DNA of 64,000 bases from CAYNHQ01 sp964397255 (GTDB taxonomy: Bacteria; Bdellovibrionota_G; JALEGL01; DATDPG01): assembly GCA_964397255.1 (NCBI GenBank), contig CAYNHQ010000001.1:372001-436000 (forward strand), read 5' to 3'. This document shows, one piece after another, positions 57,186-64,000 of this stretch. The stretch's first letter is position 1. Every line of letters starts with the position of its first letter. The notes beneath the pieces are model-generated. The model did not search any database. It saw only the letters and a program-made list of their open reading frames with translations, and had not been told where the DNA came from. The position numbers and the translations under genes were made by a program.

Positions 57186-58193
57186 TCAAGCCCGATGGAT
57201 CGGAGAGGAACTGACAATGGCTCCGGCGCAGCTGCTTCCGGCGCCGGCTGTACAACCATAACAATGCTCGCGGAATTGAATATGGCGGGAAAGGAGCGGC
57301 TCGGAATCAAAATCGAAAATGGTTTGTGGGACCATTCCGTGCACGGGGAGTTCAAGCATTTGGTTGAAATCGCAATCGTAGAGCTTGCCGTCGTATCCCA
57401 CGCTTAACATGGTTTTGCACATCACACCTTCGGCCGCCTTCGGCGAAAATTTGTCTACGAGCAGCGTCATATATTCGTCCAACTTGCTCCATTGAACGAG
57501 CTGGTTTCGGAAGCGATGGATCGGCATATTCGTGATCGTGTAGAGTTGATTGAACACGATGTCATACTTCGTTCCTAATTCACGTTTGTAATCACGTTCG
57601 AGATTCGCCTGGTCTCCAGGAAGAAAGGCGCCCCCCGGATTGTAGGCAAGATTGAGAATGAGGCCGCTTCCTTCTCTGCCGTAGCCGACTCGATTGAGAC
57701 GATGGAGGCTCTCAATGCTCTTTTCAAAAACGTCTTTTCCCCGTTGCGCGTTCGTATTCTGTTCGGTGTAACAGGGGAGAGAGGCGATCAGTTCAATTCG
57801 ATTTTGAGAAAAAAAATCCGGCAGATGTCCTTTGCTTTCGCCCGAATGGGGATGCCCGTCGATGGTGACAGTCAAATTGTGACGTACGATGATATGACGG
57901 CCGAGATTCCGAACTTCCTTCACCAGCCATTCAAACTTGGGGTGAAGTTCGGGCGCCCCTCCCGTGATGTCGACGACCTTAATTTCCTTATTTCTAGTAA
58001 TGACTTCTAGACAGGCCTTCATCGTCCGGTCATCCATGGATTCCGTTCGCTTGGGGGAAGCGTCGACATGACAGTGATGACATGCTTGATTGCAGAGCTT
58101 CGTCAGATTGATTTGAAGCGTTTCAATGGATCGTGGCGAAAGGGTGAGGTGATGTTTCGAGAGTGTGGAGTGGAAATCAGGAATGGGATTCAT
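57186..58193 (-). CDS. Radical SAM/Cys-rich protein, ArsS-type
   Basis: A 335-aa radical SAM enzyme with the cluster motif CNQACHHCH (CxxxCxxC), the GGxP motif TGGAPELHP, and a C-terminal Cys-rich domain (CYGCTAGAGSSCAG) with MCKTMLSVGYDGKLYDCDFN. This combination with a DUF3641-type end fits the ArsS family, which makes arsenosugar precursors in some organisms. The family is widespread, also in organisms without arsenosugars, so the role here is open. Its start lies 17 bp inside the end of the MFS gene upstream on the same strand. No arsM-like gene is next to it. Confidence 0.85.
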   Translation of the reverse strand: MNPIPDFHSTLSKHHLTLSPRSIETLQINLTKLCNQACHHCHVDASPKRTESMDDRTMKACLEVITRNKEIKVVDITGGAPELHPKFEWLVKEVRNLGRHIIVRHNLTVTIDGHPHSGESKGHLPDFFSQNRIELIASLPCYTEQNTNAQRGKDVFEKSIESLHRLNRVGYGREGSGLILNLAYNPGGAFLPGDQANLERDYKRELGTKYDIVFNQLYTITNMPIHRFRNQLVQWSKLDEYMTLLVDKFSPKAAEGVMCKTMLSVGYDGKLYDCDFNQMLELPVHGMVPQTIFDFDSEPLLSRHIQFREHCYGCTAGAGSSCAGAIVSSSPIHRA

Positions 58194-59388
58194 GATCGAT
58201 CCACTTTCTTACCCAAGGAAGGAAAGGAAAGGAAACAAATCCGAGAAAGAAGGCGAAGAAGAAAAACTTGGCATATCCCCAGTCCTGTGCGCCGAGACTG
58301 CCGATCCACCCGGCGACCGATCGCGTAAAACCGAAAATGGCCGATAAGAATGCGTACTGTGTTGCCGCATATTTTTTTTCACATACCAGCATTAGAAATC
58401 CCATGAAAGCGACTTGTCCCAGGCTGATGTCAAAGCTTTCGGTCAATGAAGCCGTATACATGAAGACCCTCCCAAGATCCCAGTGTGCGACGGCACCATA
58501 GATAAGCGTGGGAAGAGTTTGCAGAATTCCAAAAATCCAAAGAGCGTTGAAAAGCCGTACGCGCGAAATGAGCCAGGCCCCCACAAGCGGGGCAATAAAT
58601 GATTCCAAAGTGCCGAGCGTGCCTGAAACGAGACCGATTTCCGCAGTGGAATAACCCTTGTCCACCCAAAAGGGACGAATCATCGTCGCGATCACACTGG
58701 AACCGAGTTTGTACGTTAGTACGAAGAGCAGCACTTGAAGAATTCCGGGACGAGAAAGCAGTGCGGAGTAACCGTTCAACCAAAATTTCGGGTGAAGGGG
58801 AGAGAGTGTGGTTTGCTCTTCGGCCACCCGGTATTCCGGTTTAGGCGCGAGCAGAGTCCAGGGCGAGAGGGCTATCAAAAAAAATCCGCTTCCCACAAAT
58901 GCGGTCGACCAGCTCCACCACGTAACAAGCGCACCCACGGCACCCGTGGAAAGAATGTAGGCGACCTTCCATCCTATCAGTCGAATGGCATTCCCAGAGG
59001 GCATCTCCTTCTCGGTAAGAGTTTGAATGGTGTAGCCATCGATCGCGATATCAGCAGTGGCCGACGCCATGGCGAGAAGGAAGACAAGAAATAAAAATAG
59101 AGAAGAGCCCTCTTCGACAGATACCGAGGGCAAAAGGAAAAAAAGTGAAGCCATAGTCACTTGCATGGCAGCGATCCAATATTTTTTTTCTCCGAATCGA
59201 TCGACAAAAGGTGCCCATAGAATTTTTAGGCTCCAAGGAAGTGTTAAAAGCGACATAATTCCAATGTCGGTGAGAGGGCTCCCTTTTGACCGCAGGTAAA
59301 TTCCGAGCTGAAAGGTGATTACGCCGAAAGGAAATCCCTGGGAGAGGTAGAGAAGGGCGACCCAAAGGAGCTTCTTATTTCGGAGCAC
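58177..59388 (-). CDS. MFS permease of the AmpG type
   Basis: A 403-aa membrane protein with about 12 segments of the major facilitator superfamily. The start (LLWVALLYLSQGFPFGVITF), PLTDIGIMSLLTLPWSLKIL and the motif ASATADIAIDGYTIQ match the AmpG/SLC33 branch, which imports muropeptides into the cytoplasm or moves acetyl-CoA. AmpG proteins are usually longer (about 490), and the C-terminal segments differ here. It overlaps the radical SAM gene by 17 bp, so the two may form one operon. Confidence 0.85.
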   Translation of the reverse strand: MLRNKKLLWVALLYLSQGFPFGVITFQLGIYLRSKGSPLTDIGIMSLLTLPWSLKILWAPFVDRFGEKKYWIAAMQVTMASLFFLLPSVSVEEGSSLFLFLVFLLAMASATADIAIDGYTIQTLTEKEMPSGNAIRLIGWKVAYILSTGAVGALVTWWSWSTAFVGSGFFLIALSPWTLLAPKPEYRVAEEQTTLSPLHPKFWLNGYSALLSRPGILQVLLFVLTYKLGSSVIATMIRPFWVDKGYSTAEIGLVSGTLGTLESFIAPLVGAWLISRVRLFNALWIFGILQTLPTLIYGAVAHWDLGRVFMYTASLTESFDISLGQVAFMGFLMLVCEKKYAATQYAFLSAIFGFTRSVAGWIGSLGAQDWGYAKFFFFAFFLGFVSFPFLPWVRKWIDHESHS

Positions 59389-59452
59389 GTCTCATCATAT
59401 TCGATCTTTTACAATTTGCCGCACGACGTCTCGTCCGTTATGTTCCCTCAAA

Positions 59453-59683
59453 ATGACGGTCCATTGTTCTCGATGTGGAAAAGATTCTGACGGTTTAGAA
59501 ACTCCACCGATGCCCAGCGCATTAGGCGAGTCGATAAAACTCAACATTTGTGAGCTCTGTTGGAAAGAATGGCTAACCATGTCGACGAAAATAATAAATG
59601 AGTATCGACTTCAACTCTTCCGCCCCGAACACCGTCAAATCCTTGAAGAACAAATGAAGTTATTTCTTAATATTTCTAAATAG
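59453..59683 (+). CDS. Iron-trafficking-like (YggX-type) protein with Cys4 knuckles
   Basis: A 76-aa protein. The C-terminal half matches the Fe(2+)-trafficking family (YggX): WKEWLTMSTKIINEYRL, RPEHRQILEEQMKLFL. The N-terminal half instead carries CxxC pairs, C5/C8 in CSRCG and C33/C36 in CELCW, that would hold a zinc or iron atom; in E. coli YggX a single cysteine is found there. It may be a metal-sensing or metal-storing relative. The ATG at 59453 opens it; it diverges from the MFS gene by 64 bp. Confidence 0.85.
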   Translation: MTVHCSRCGKDSDGLETPPMPSALGESIKLNICELCWKEWLTMSTKIINEYRLQLFRPEHRQILEEQMKLFLNISK

Positions 59684-59766
59684 TTACATAGTTTCGACAC
59701 GCCGAGACGTTGGTGAAGGTATTGACGCCTCGCGCTGCTTATGGTCATATCCGCCACCTTTTTTCT

Positions 59767-61332
59767 ATGAAATCAGTAAGTTTCAGATTTGGATGTTTTG
59801 TATTCCTTCTTGTTGGGCACGCATTTGGTGCTGCAGATGAGTCAAATTTCTTACAAGAGACCTCGAATCTTGTTTCCAAAGTGATCGTGAATTGGTTTCA
59901 ACAGGAGCCCACGCCTTTATTTGTAAGGATCAAACTAAAAGAAGTACCGGATGTCCGAACGGCGAGTGAATTTTTTCAGAGCCAAGATAAGAGTTTCGCA
60001 CGCGAGGCGATTTCCCAAAATATCAAATCATTAGGTACGCAGAAGGAGCCAGTTCAGATGGCCAGTGGGTTGGGGACTTTGGTTGCGTTGCGGAGAGTAA
60101 AGACAGGAACGAAGGGGTTGCTTGGAGCGCGGGCGACGCAGGTGGAATCCGTACTTGATAGCGTGACCGAAATGCGCGAGGAATTGCCTGGTGCGTCGGC
60201 GGCGCGCCGCAATGAAATTAACGCACAGTTCGCGAAATATCGCTATCCTTCGCTCGAGCCGATGCGTCGAAACTGGCTGGCTTCAAAGGCGCTTGGAAAT
60301 ATTGATCGTCCGGTGAAGCTGGAGAATGGCCAATGGATGATTCTCAGCGACACTGGAGAGGCCATGACACCTCTTCTCACATCCGAAGCTGCAGCCAATG
60401 ATTTTGCCGTTCGCTCAGTCGTATTTGCCACCAGCCAAGATCTATTCGATTTGATTCATGGCAACATGCCGTCGCAACTCTTTCTCACGGTCACGGAGCG
60501 GGGGACTTCGATGATGTCGTATTTTACCGTCGATAAGAAAAACGGAGTCCTGAAAACAAGGAGCGGACGGATAGAATACCTTAATCAATTAGAGACAAGA
60601 GAAAGCATTTACGACTACTTGCGCGGCCTTTTTCAGGAAAAAAGGTTTTTTGACACAGTGGCTGCATTATCGAACGAATACAAGGAAGAACTCGTTTATT
60701 TCAATGGCCGAAGATTTATAGAGGCGGACAGTCACTTCGCAAAGCTCCCCTGCGAAGTTGTAACGCATCTTTCTCAAACAGGATTGGAGAATGTCTTGCC
60801 GCAGATGCAGATGCAGTTCGGCAACTTTGACGTGGTTCGGGACTGGTCGACGGAAGGTCGAATTTCAGAGAACGTGAAGTTAGGAGGGGCGGATATCGAG
60901 CGCACGTTTGCATTGCTGGAAAATGAAAGGATTCCGGCTGAGGTTGAGGTATCGGGGCGAGCTGTTGAATCTGGATTTTCCATCCTGAGGGGCGCTCGTT
61001 TAGCGGGGGCCTTCGTTCCCTGGGCTATCAGCGCACTTCTATTGACTCAAATCGATCATCCGGATTTCGACCTGGAAAGGGTACCACCAGCTCTTCGCCC
61101 CTGGAGCTTCAATGGGCTGACGGTTCCGAAGGAATTTATTCAAGCGGTATACAGTAGGTTTCGTGAATGGTTGGATACGATGCGAATACGTAATTCGAAC
61201 TCCTGCACGTCCACAACGATTGCTTCCAGTTGTGAATTCACATACCCCGTATACCCGGGGCTGACATCGGCTATATTGCATTTGCGAGAAGAAATGGGGG
61301 AAGCCAACGAACCGCTTCAGGTTGAACCCTGA
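59767..61332 (+). CDS. Large secreted hypothetical protein
   Basis: I do not recognise this 521-aa protein. It has a signal peptide (MKSVSFRFGCFVFLLVGHAF, cleaved near GAADE). The mature part is mostly helical with charged surface patches (EFFQSQDKSFAREAISQNIK, LFQEKRFFDTVAALSNEYKE). A hydrophobic segment near the end (AGAFVPWAISALLLTQ, about 415-430) precedes a Cys-containing stretch (CTSTTIASSCEF). It could be anchored by that segment or be a secreted effector. The start is ATG 59767; an ATG-less frame before it is not coding. Its end overlaps the next minus-strand gene by 16 bp. Confidence 0.62.
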   Translation: MKSVSFRFGCFVFLLVGHAFGAADESNFLQETSNLVSKVIVNWFQQEPTPLFVRIKLKEVPDVRTASEFFQSQDKSFAREAISQNIKSLGTQKEPVQMASGLGTLVALRRVKTGTKGLLGARATQVESVLDSVTEMREELPGASAARRNEINAQFAKYRYPSLEPMRRNWLASKALGNIDRPVKLENGQWMILSDTGEAMTPLLTSEAAANDFAVRSVVFATSQDLFDLIHGNMPSQLFLTVTERGTSMMSYFTVDKKNGVLKTRSGRIEYLNQLETRESIYDYLRGLFQEKRFFDTVAALSNEYKEELVYFNGRRFIEADSHFAKLPCEVVTHLSQTGLENVLPQMQMQFGNFDVVRDWSTEGRISENVKLGGADIERTFALLENERIPAEVEVSGRAVESGFSILRGARLAGAFVPWAISALLLTQIDHPDFDLERVPPALRPWSFNGLTVPKEFIQAVYSRFREWLDTMRIRNSNSCTSTTIASSCEFTYPVYPGLTSAILHLREEMGEANEPLQVEP

Positions 61333-61583
61333 AATTGATCTCGCCGTTTAATTTCCAGAATCGCTTTTGCCATGACTTCTAGATCCGATCTACCCGTCAG
61401 CTCAATACGCTCGAAACCACGGCGAACGGTGAATTTAATTTCTCCACCCGGATAATCGGAAAGAACATTGATCTTCCATTCATTCGCAGTAAGCCAATTC
61501 CGGCACGATTCCCAAGTGAAAGGTGAAAATTCAATTCCCTTTGCTCGAAGCTCTCCCAGAAGCGTTTCTTCCGCCGATGTCAT
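61317..61583 (-). CDS. Small hypothetical protein
   Basis: An 88-aa protein without membrane segment or signal. Sequence: charged N-terminal helix (TSAEETLLGELRAKG), a middle strand region (YPGGEIKFTVRRGFERI), and a helix end (LEVMAKAILEIKRRD). I do not recognise a family. It diverges from the LOG gene with 85 bp between, and converges on the secreted protein with a 16-bp overlap. The small size makes it uncertain, but its base use is like the neighbours'. Confidence 0.5.
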   Translation of the reverse strand: MTSAEETLLGELRAKGIEFSPFTWESCRNWLTANEWKINVLSDYPGGEIKFTVRRGFERIELTGRSDLEVMAKAILEIKRRDQFQGST

Positions 61584-61668
61584 GGCCGCGCATCTTGGCT
61601 GTGCTGGGAGTACCCGTCAATACTTTCCTCGCCAATGAGACCCGACCGGCTATACTCCCCTGCCTCGT

Positions 61669-62511
61669 ATGACCACCAAGAAAATCGTTGAAAAGCATCA
61701 GGAATGGTACCACCCCGAAAAGCGCCCCCCAAAGGCCTATCGGAACGTCGAATTCATTGACAGTCCTGAAGCCAGACCGATTCGAATCTTAGCCGAGTAC
61801 TTGGAGCCGCAGCTCCGGTTTGAAAAATATCATGTCTACGACACCGTTGTTTTTTTTGGTTCGGCGCGAATCCAATCGAAGAGCGAGGCACTCAAGTCTC
61901 TGGAAGATACGAAGCGAAACTCTCCCAAGGACCGAACGGCCATCGAAAGAGCGGAGCGAATGGTCACGATGTCGAAGTACTATGAAGAATGTACGGAGCT
62001 CGCGAAATTGCTCACCAATTGGTCGAAGTCACTCGGAAGAGGGAAACGTCGTTTTATCGTTTGCTCCGGAGGTGGCCCGGGAATCATGGAGGCGGCGAAC
62101 CGAGGCGCCAAAGAGGCCGGGGGGCTCAGCATCGGATTTAATATTTCACTTCCTTTCGAACAACACCCGAATCCATTCATTTCACCCGAACTCAATTTCG
62201 AATTTCATTACTTTTTTGTTCGCAAGTATTGGTTTGCCTATATGGCCAAGGCTCTCGTTATTTTCCCAGGCGGGTTTGGAACACTCGATGAATTGACGGA
62301 ATTGCTGACACTCATTCAGACCGAAAAGATTAAGAAGAAATTGCCGATTGTGATTTATGGCACCGAATACTGGAACAAAGTGATCAACTTCAGTGAAATG
62401 GAGAAATGGGGCGTGTTGGGCCCGGAAGATCTCAATCTCATTCATTTCTCCGACACGCCGAAAGACGCGCTGGATTACTTAACTCAGGAACTCAAGGCCC
62501 ATTATCTTTAA
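61669..62511 (+). CDS. LOG-family protein
   Basis: A 280-aa member of the LOG family, which cleaves nucleoside monophosphates to free base and ribose 5-phosphate (cytokinin activation in plants, PpnN-type in bacteria). The signature pair is GGGPGIMEAANRGA and PGGFGTLDELTELL; FFGSAR lies before it. The N-terminal 50 residues are an extra stretch often seen in bacterial large LOG proteins. The start is ATG 61669. It ends one base before the convergent hypothetical gene. Confidence 0.9.
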   Translation: MTTKKIVEKHQEWYHPEKRPPKAYRNVEFIDSPEARPIRILAEYLEPQLRFEKYHVYDTVVFFGSARIQSKSEALKSLEDTKRNSPKDRTAIERAERMVTMSKYYEECTELAKLLTNWSKSLGRGKRRFIVCSGGGPGIMEAANRGAKEAGGLSIGFNISLPFEQHPNPFISPELNFEFHYFFVRKYWFAYMAKALVIFPGGFGTLDELTELLTLIQTEKIKKKLPIVIYGTEYWNKVINFSEMEKWGVLGPEDLNLIHFSDTPKDALDYLTQELKAHYL

Positions 62512-62512
62512 A

Positions 62513-62809
62513 TCAGAGTGAAATCGTTTTGAGCGCTTTGGAAGAAGCGGTTTCCTCTTCGACCGTGGCCAGCCGTGCAAAGGTTTCTTTAATTTTCCAT
62601 CGGCCTCCGGTGTCGAGTTTTGAAAATAGAGGAGCCCACTTCTCCCACGTTGCTGGATCCGTCTTTCGTTTCCACATGGCGGTAAATCGATCCCAGTCGT
62701 TCATTCTCGCACAGAGAATCAATTGATTCGCGTGATTTCGTTCGTAGCGAATCTCACTCCCCTCCACGGAAAAAGAAATCTCCCCATTTTCAAAGGAGGT
62801 CAGTTCCAT
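62513..62809 (-). CDS. Small hypothetical protein after pyk
   Basis: A 98-aa protein. It has a strand-rich start (MELTSFENGEISFSVEGSEI) and helix segments with several Trp (MNDWDRFTAMWKRK, ATWEKWAPLF). I do not recognise it. It lies two bases after the pyk stop on the same strand, so it is probably co-transcribed with pyruvate kinase. No motif suggests a direct role in glycolysis. Confidence 0.55.
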   Translation of the reverse strand: MELTSFENGEISFSVEGSEIRYERNHANQLILCARMNDWDRFTAMWKRKTDPATWEKWAPLFSKLDTGGRWKIKETFARLATVEEETASSKALKTISL

Positions 62810-62811
62810 GC

Positions 62812-64000
62812 TCAGTGCTTTCCCGAAAGAGTGTCACCGATCTGGTGAATTTTCATCAGATTGGTCGCCCCGCTTGTCAACCTTGTTCCCGCCACGAGAA
62901 TCACACGATCTTTCATTTTAAGTCCCGCATTTTTCATGAGGACCTGATCTCCGGATCGAATCATTTCGTCCACATTCCGCCCCCGGGGGCTGACCAGCGC
63001 CCGTACTCCCCAAATAAGCGACAGCCGACGAAATGTATTGGAATCCGGGGTAAGCGCAAACACCGGTACAATGGGCCGGAGTTTGGAGAGAGCAATCGCC
63101 GTGGAGCCCGTCTTTGTATACGTGACTATGGCTTTGTGCACTCCCGGCGAACAAATCCGCTTCACGGCTTGAAGGACCGCATGTGTATCCGACGGAGAAT
63201 TTTCGATTTCCTTCGGCCTCCAACCAAAGGCGGGATGCTCTTCCGCGCGTTCGATGATTTCAGCCATCGTTCGAATGGTTTCAATGGGATGTTCTCCGGC
63301 CGCCGTCTCATTTGAAAGCATCACCGCATCGGAGCCGTCCCAAATGGCATTGGCGACATCTGTGGTCTCTGCGCGTGTGGGGCGCGGGTTGTGAATCATG
63401 GAATCCAGCATCTGTGTGGCTGTAATAACCGGAACCGCTTTTTCAAATGCACGATGGATCAAATTCTTTTGAACGACAGGTACTTCGGAAGAAGGCACTT
63501 CCACACCCAGATCCCCCCGCGCGATCATGATTCCGTTCGAAGCGTCAAGAATGGAATCAATATGTTTGAGAGCCTCCGGTTTTTCGATTTTAGCGATGAT
63601 CGGAATCGGATGTTTGAGTGAGGCGAGAATTTTACGAGCCACGCCGATATCATTCGCGCGTTGGACGAATGAGAGCGCGACAAAGTCGACATCCTGTTTG
63701 GCGGCGAACCGAAGCGCCTCTTTGTCCCGTTCCGTAACGGCGGGTATGGGTAAATGGCGACCCGGTAAATTAATTCCCTTATGCTCGCCCAACTCTCCTC
63801 CGGTGACGACGCGGCAATGAATGTTTTTTCTCTCGACCCGAATCACTCGAAGTTCGAGAAGGCCGTCGGCAAGGAGAATTCGATCTCCTGAACGGACAAA
63901 CCGTGGGAGATTCTTGTAAAGAAGAGGTATCACTTCCTCCGTTCCCAAAACGTCCCGCGTCGTCAGGATGCAATGGGCCCCATGTTGAAGGGTAACAGGG
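62812..64000 (-). CDS. Pyruvate kinase (partial, runs off the window)
   Basis: Pyruvate kinase converts PEP and ADP to pyruvate and ATP. The part in the window is about 396 residues and lacks the N-terminus. Visible are the B-domain (GDRILLADGLLELRV), the active-site KIEKPEALKHIDSI and GIMIARGDLGVEV block, the signature ITATQMLDSMIHNPRPTRAE, VANAIWDGSDAVMLSNETA, and the C-domain end. The frame is open to the edge at 64000, and the residues upstream of 63948 (TLQHGAHCILTTRDV) belong to the B-domain, so the TTG at 63948 is not a start. It is followed by a small gene two bases on. Confidence 0.95.
   Translation of the reverse strand, partial: PVTLQHGAHCILTTRDVLGTEEVIPLLYKNLPRFVRSGDRILLADGLLELRVIRVERKNIHCRVVTGGELGEHKGINLPGRHLPIPAVTERDKEALRFAAKQDVDFVALSFVQRANDIGVARKILASLKHPIPIIAKIEKPEALKHIDSILDASNGIMIARGDLGVEVPSSEVPVVQKNLIHRAFEKAVPVITATQMLDSMIHNPRPTRAETTDVANAIWDGSDAVMLSNETAAGEHPIETIRTMAEIIERAEEHPAFGWRPKEIENSPSDTHAVLQAVKRICSPGVHKAIVTYTKTGSTAIALSKLRPIVPVFALTPDSNTFRRLSLIWGVRALVSPRGRNVDEMIRSGDQVLMKNAGLKMKDRVILVAGTRLTSGATNLMKIHQIGDTLSGKH

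Noticed and set aside
63946..63948. TTG as the start of pyruvate kinase
   Set aside because: The frame stays open to the window edge and encodes expected pyruvate kinase residues upstream, so the gene is cut by the window.
1..64000. tRNA, rRNA or CRISPR arrays
   Set aside because: I looked in all gaps on both strands and saw no cloverleaf with CCA-type arms, no rRNA core sequence and no regularly spaced repeats.

Overview
The window reads as chromosomal DNA of a Gram-negative bacterium, mid-range in G+C by eye. The supporting genes are lapAB, OmpA-like and Pal-type lipoproteins, a signal peptidase I, TatA, the MEP isoprenoid genes dxr and ispG, and a cytochrome b558-type succinate dehydrogenase. 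PilZ, PEGA, AMIN and dockerin proteins, an MJ0042 zinc-ribbon protein, and the large three-domain type of IspG suggest a deltaproteobacterium-like lineage (Bdellovibrionota, Myxococcota, Desulfobacterota or an uncultured relative). No rRNA or other decisive marker is present, so the phylum is an inference.

Region 1 (1-11 kb) is accessory. It holds an IS110-family transposase with non-coding flanks, a VOC protein, an RpiB-like protein lacking two active-site histidines, an AlbA_2 ATP-binding protein and a large serine recombinase. Three 3' ends of recombinase genes lie within about 4.5 kb. Two of them are identical over 93 bp and inverted around the recombinase gene body, so an inversion there would swap the protein's C-terminus. 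A large secreted protein, a Panacea (DUF4065)/RelE-like toxin-antitoxin pair and a secreted histidine phosphatase follow.

Region 2 (10.8-23.6 kb) is housekeeping. It contains mutY, sdhCAB, and a long minus-strand operon rpsB-tsf-pyrH-frr-uppS-dxr-rseP-tsaB-lepB-PilZ behind one clear sigma70-type promoter. cdsA is missing from its usual place between uppS and rseP. RseP appears to carry three PDZ repeats.

Region 3 (23.6-33.2 kb) starts with a second accessory patch: a truncated SpvB/Rhs-type N-terminus and a divergent nucleotidyltransferase/basic-protein pair with almost leaderless promoters. Then come an OmpA-domain lipoprotein, an orphan CpaF ATPase, and a minus-strand operon: PAS histidine kinase, cyclase-like/PEGA protein, receiver protein, lipoprotein, asnS, small membrane protein.

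Region 4 (33.3-49 kb) has tightly overlapping operons. The first is MaoC hydratase, alpha/beta hydrolase, epimerase, FlgT-like protein and a CDP-alcohol phosphatidyltransferase. It is followed by a YggS-family protein whose PLP lysine is replaced, a PilZ-AMIN protein, tatA, a zinc-ribbon protein, a flippase-like membrane protein, a cytochrome-like lipoprotein, lapAB and comM.

Region 5 (49-64 kb) holds a methyltransferase, an Asp-box propeller protein, large-form ispG, an RsmB/NSUN-type RNA methyltransferase, a cohesin-like lipoprotein next to a six-repeat dockerin protein, an ArsS-type radical SAM protein, an AmpG-like permease, a Cys4 Fe-trafficking-like small protein, a LOG-family hydrolase and the 3' part of pyruvate kinase, which runs off the right edge. 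I found no tRNA, rRNA or CRISPR array.
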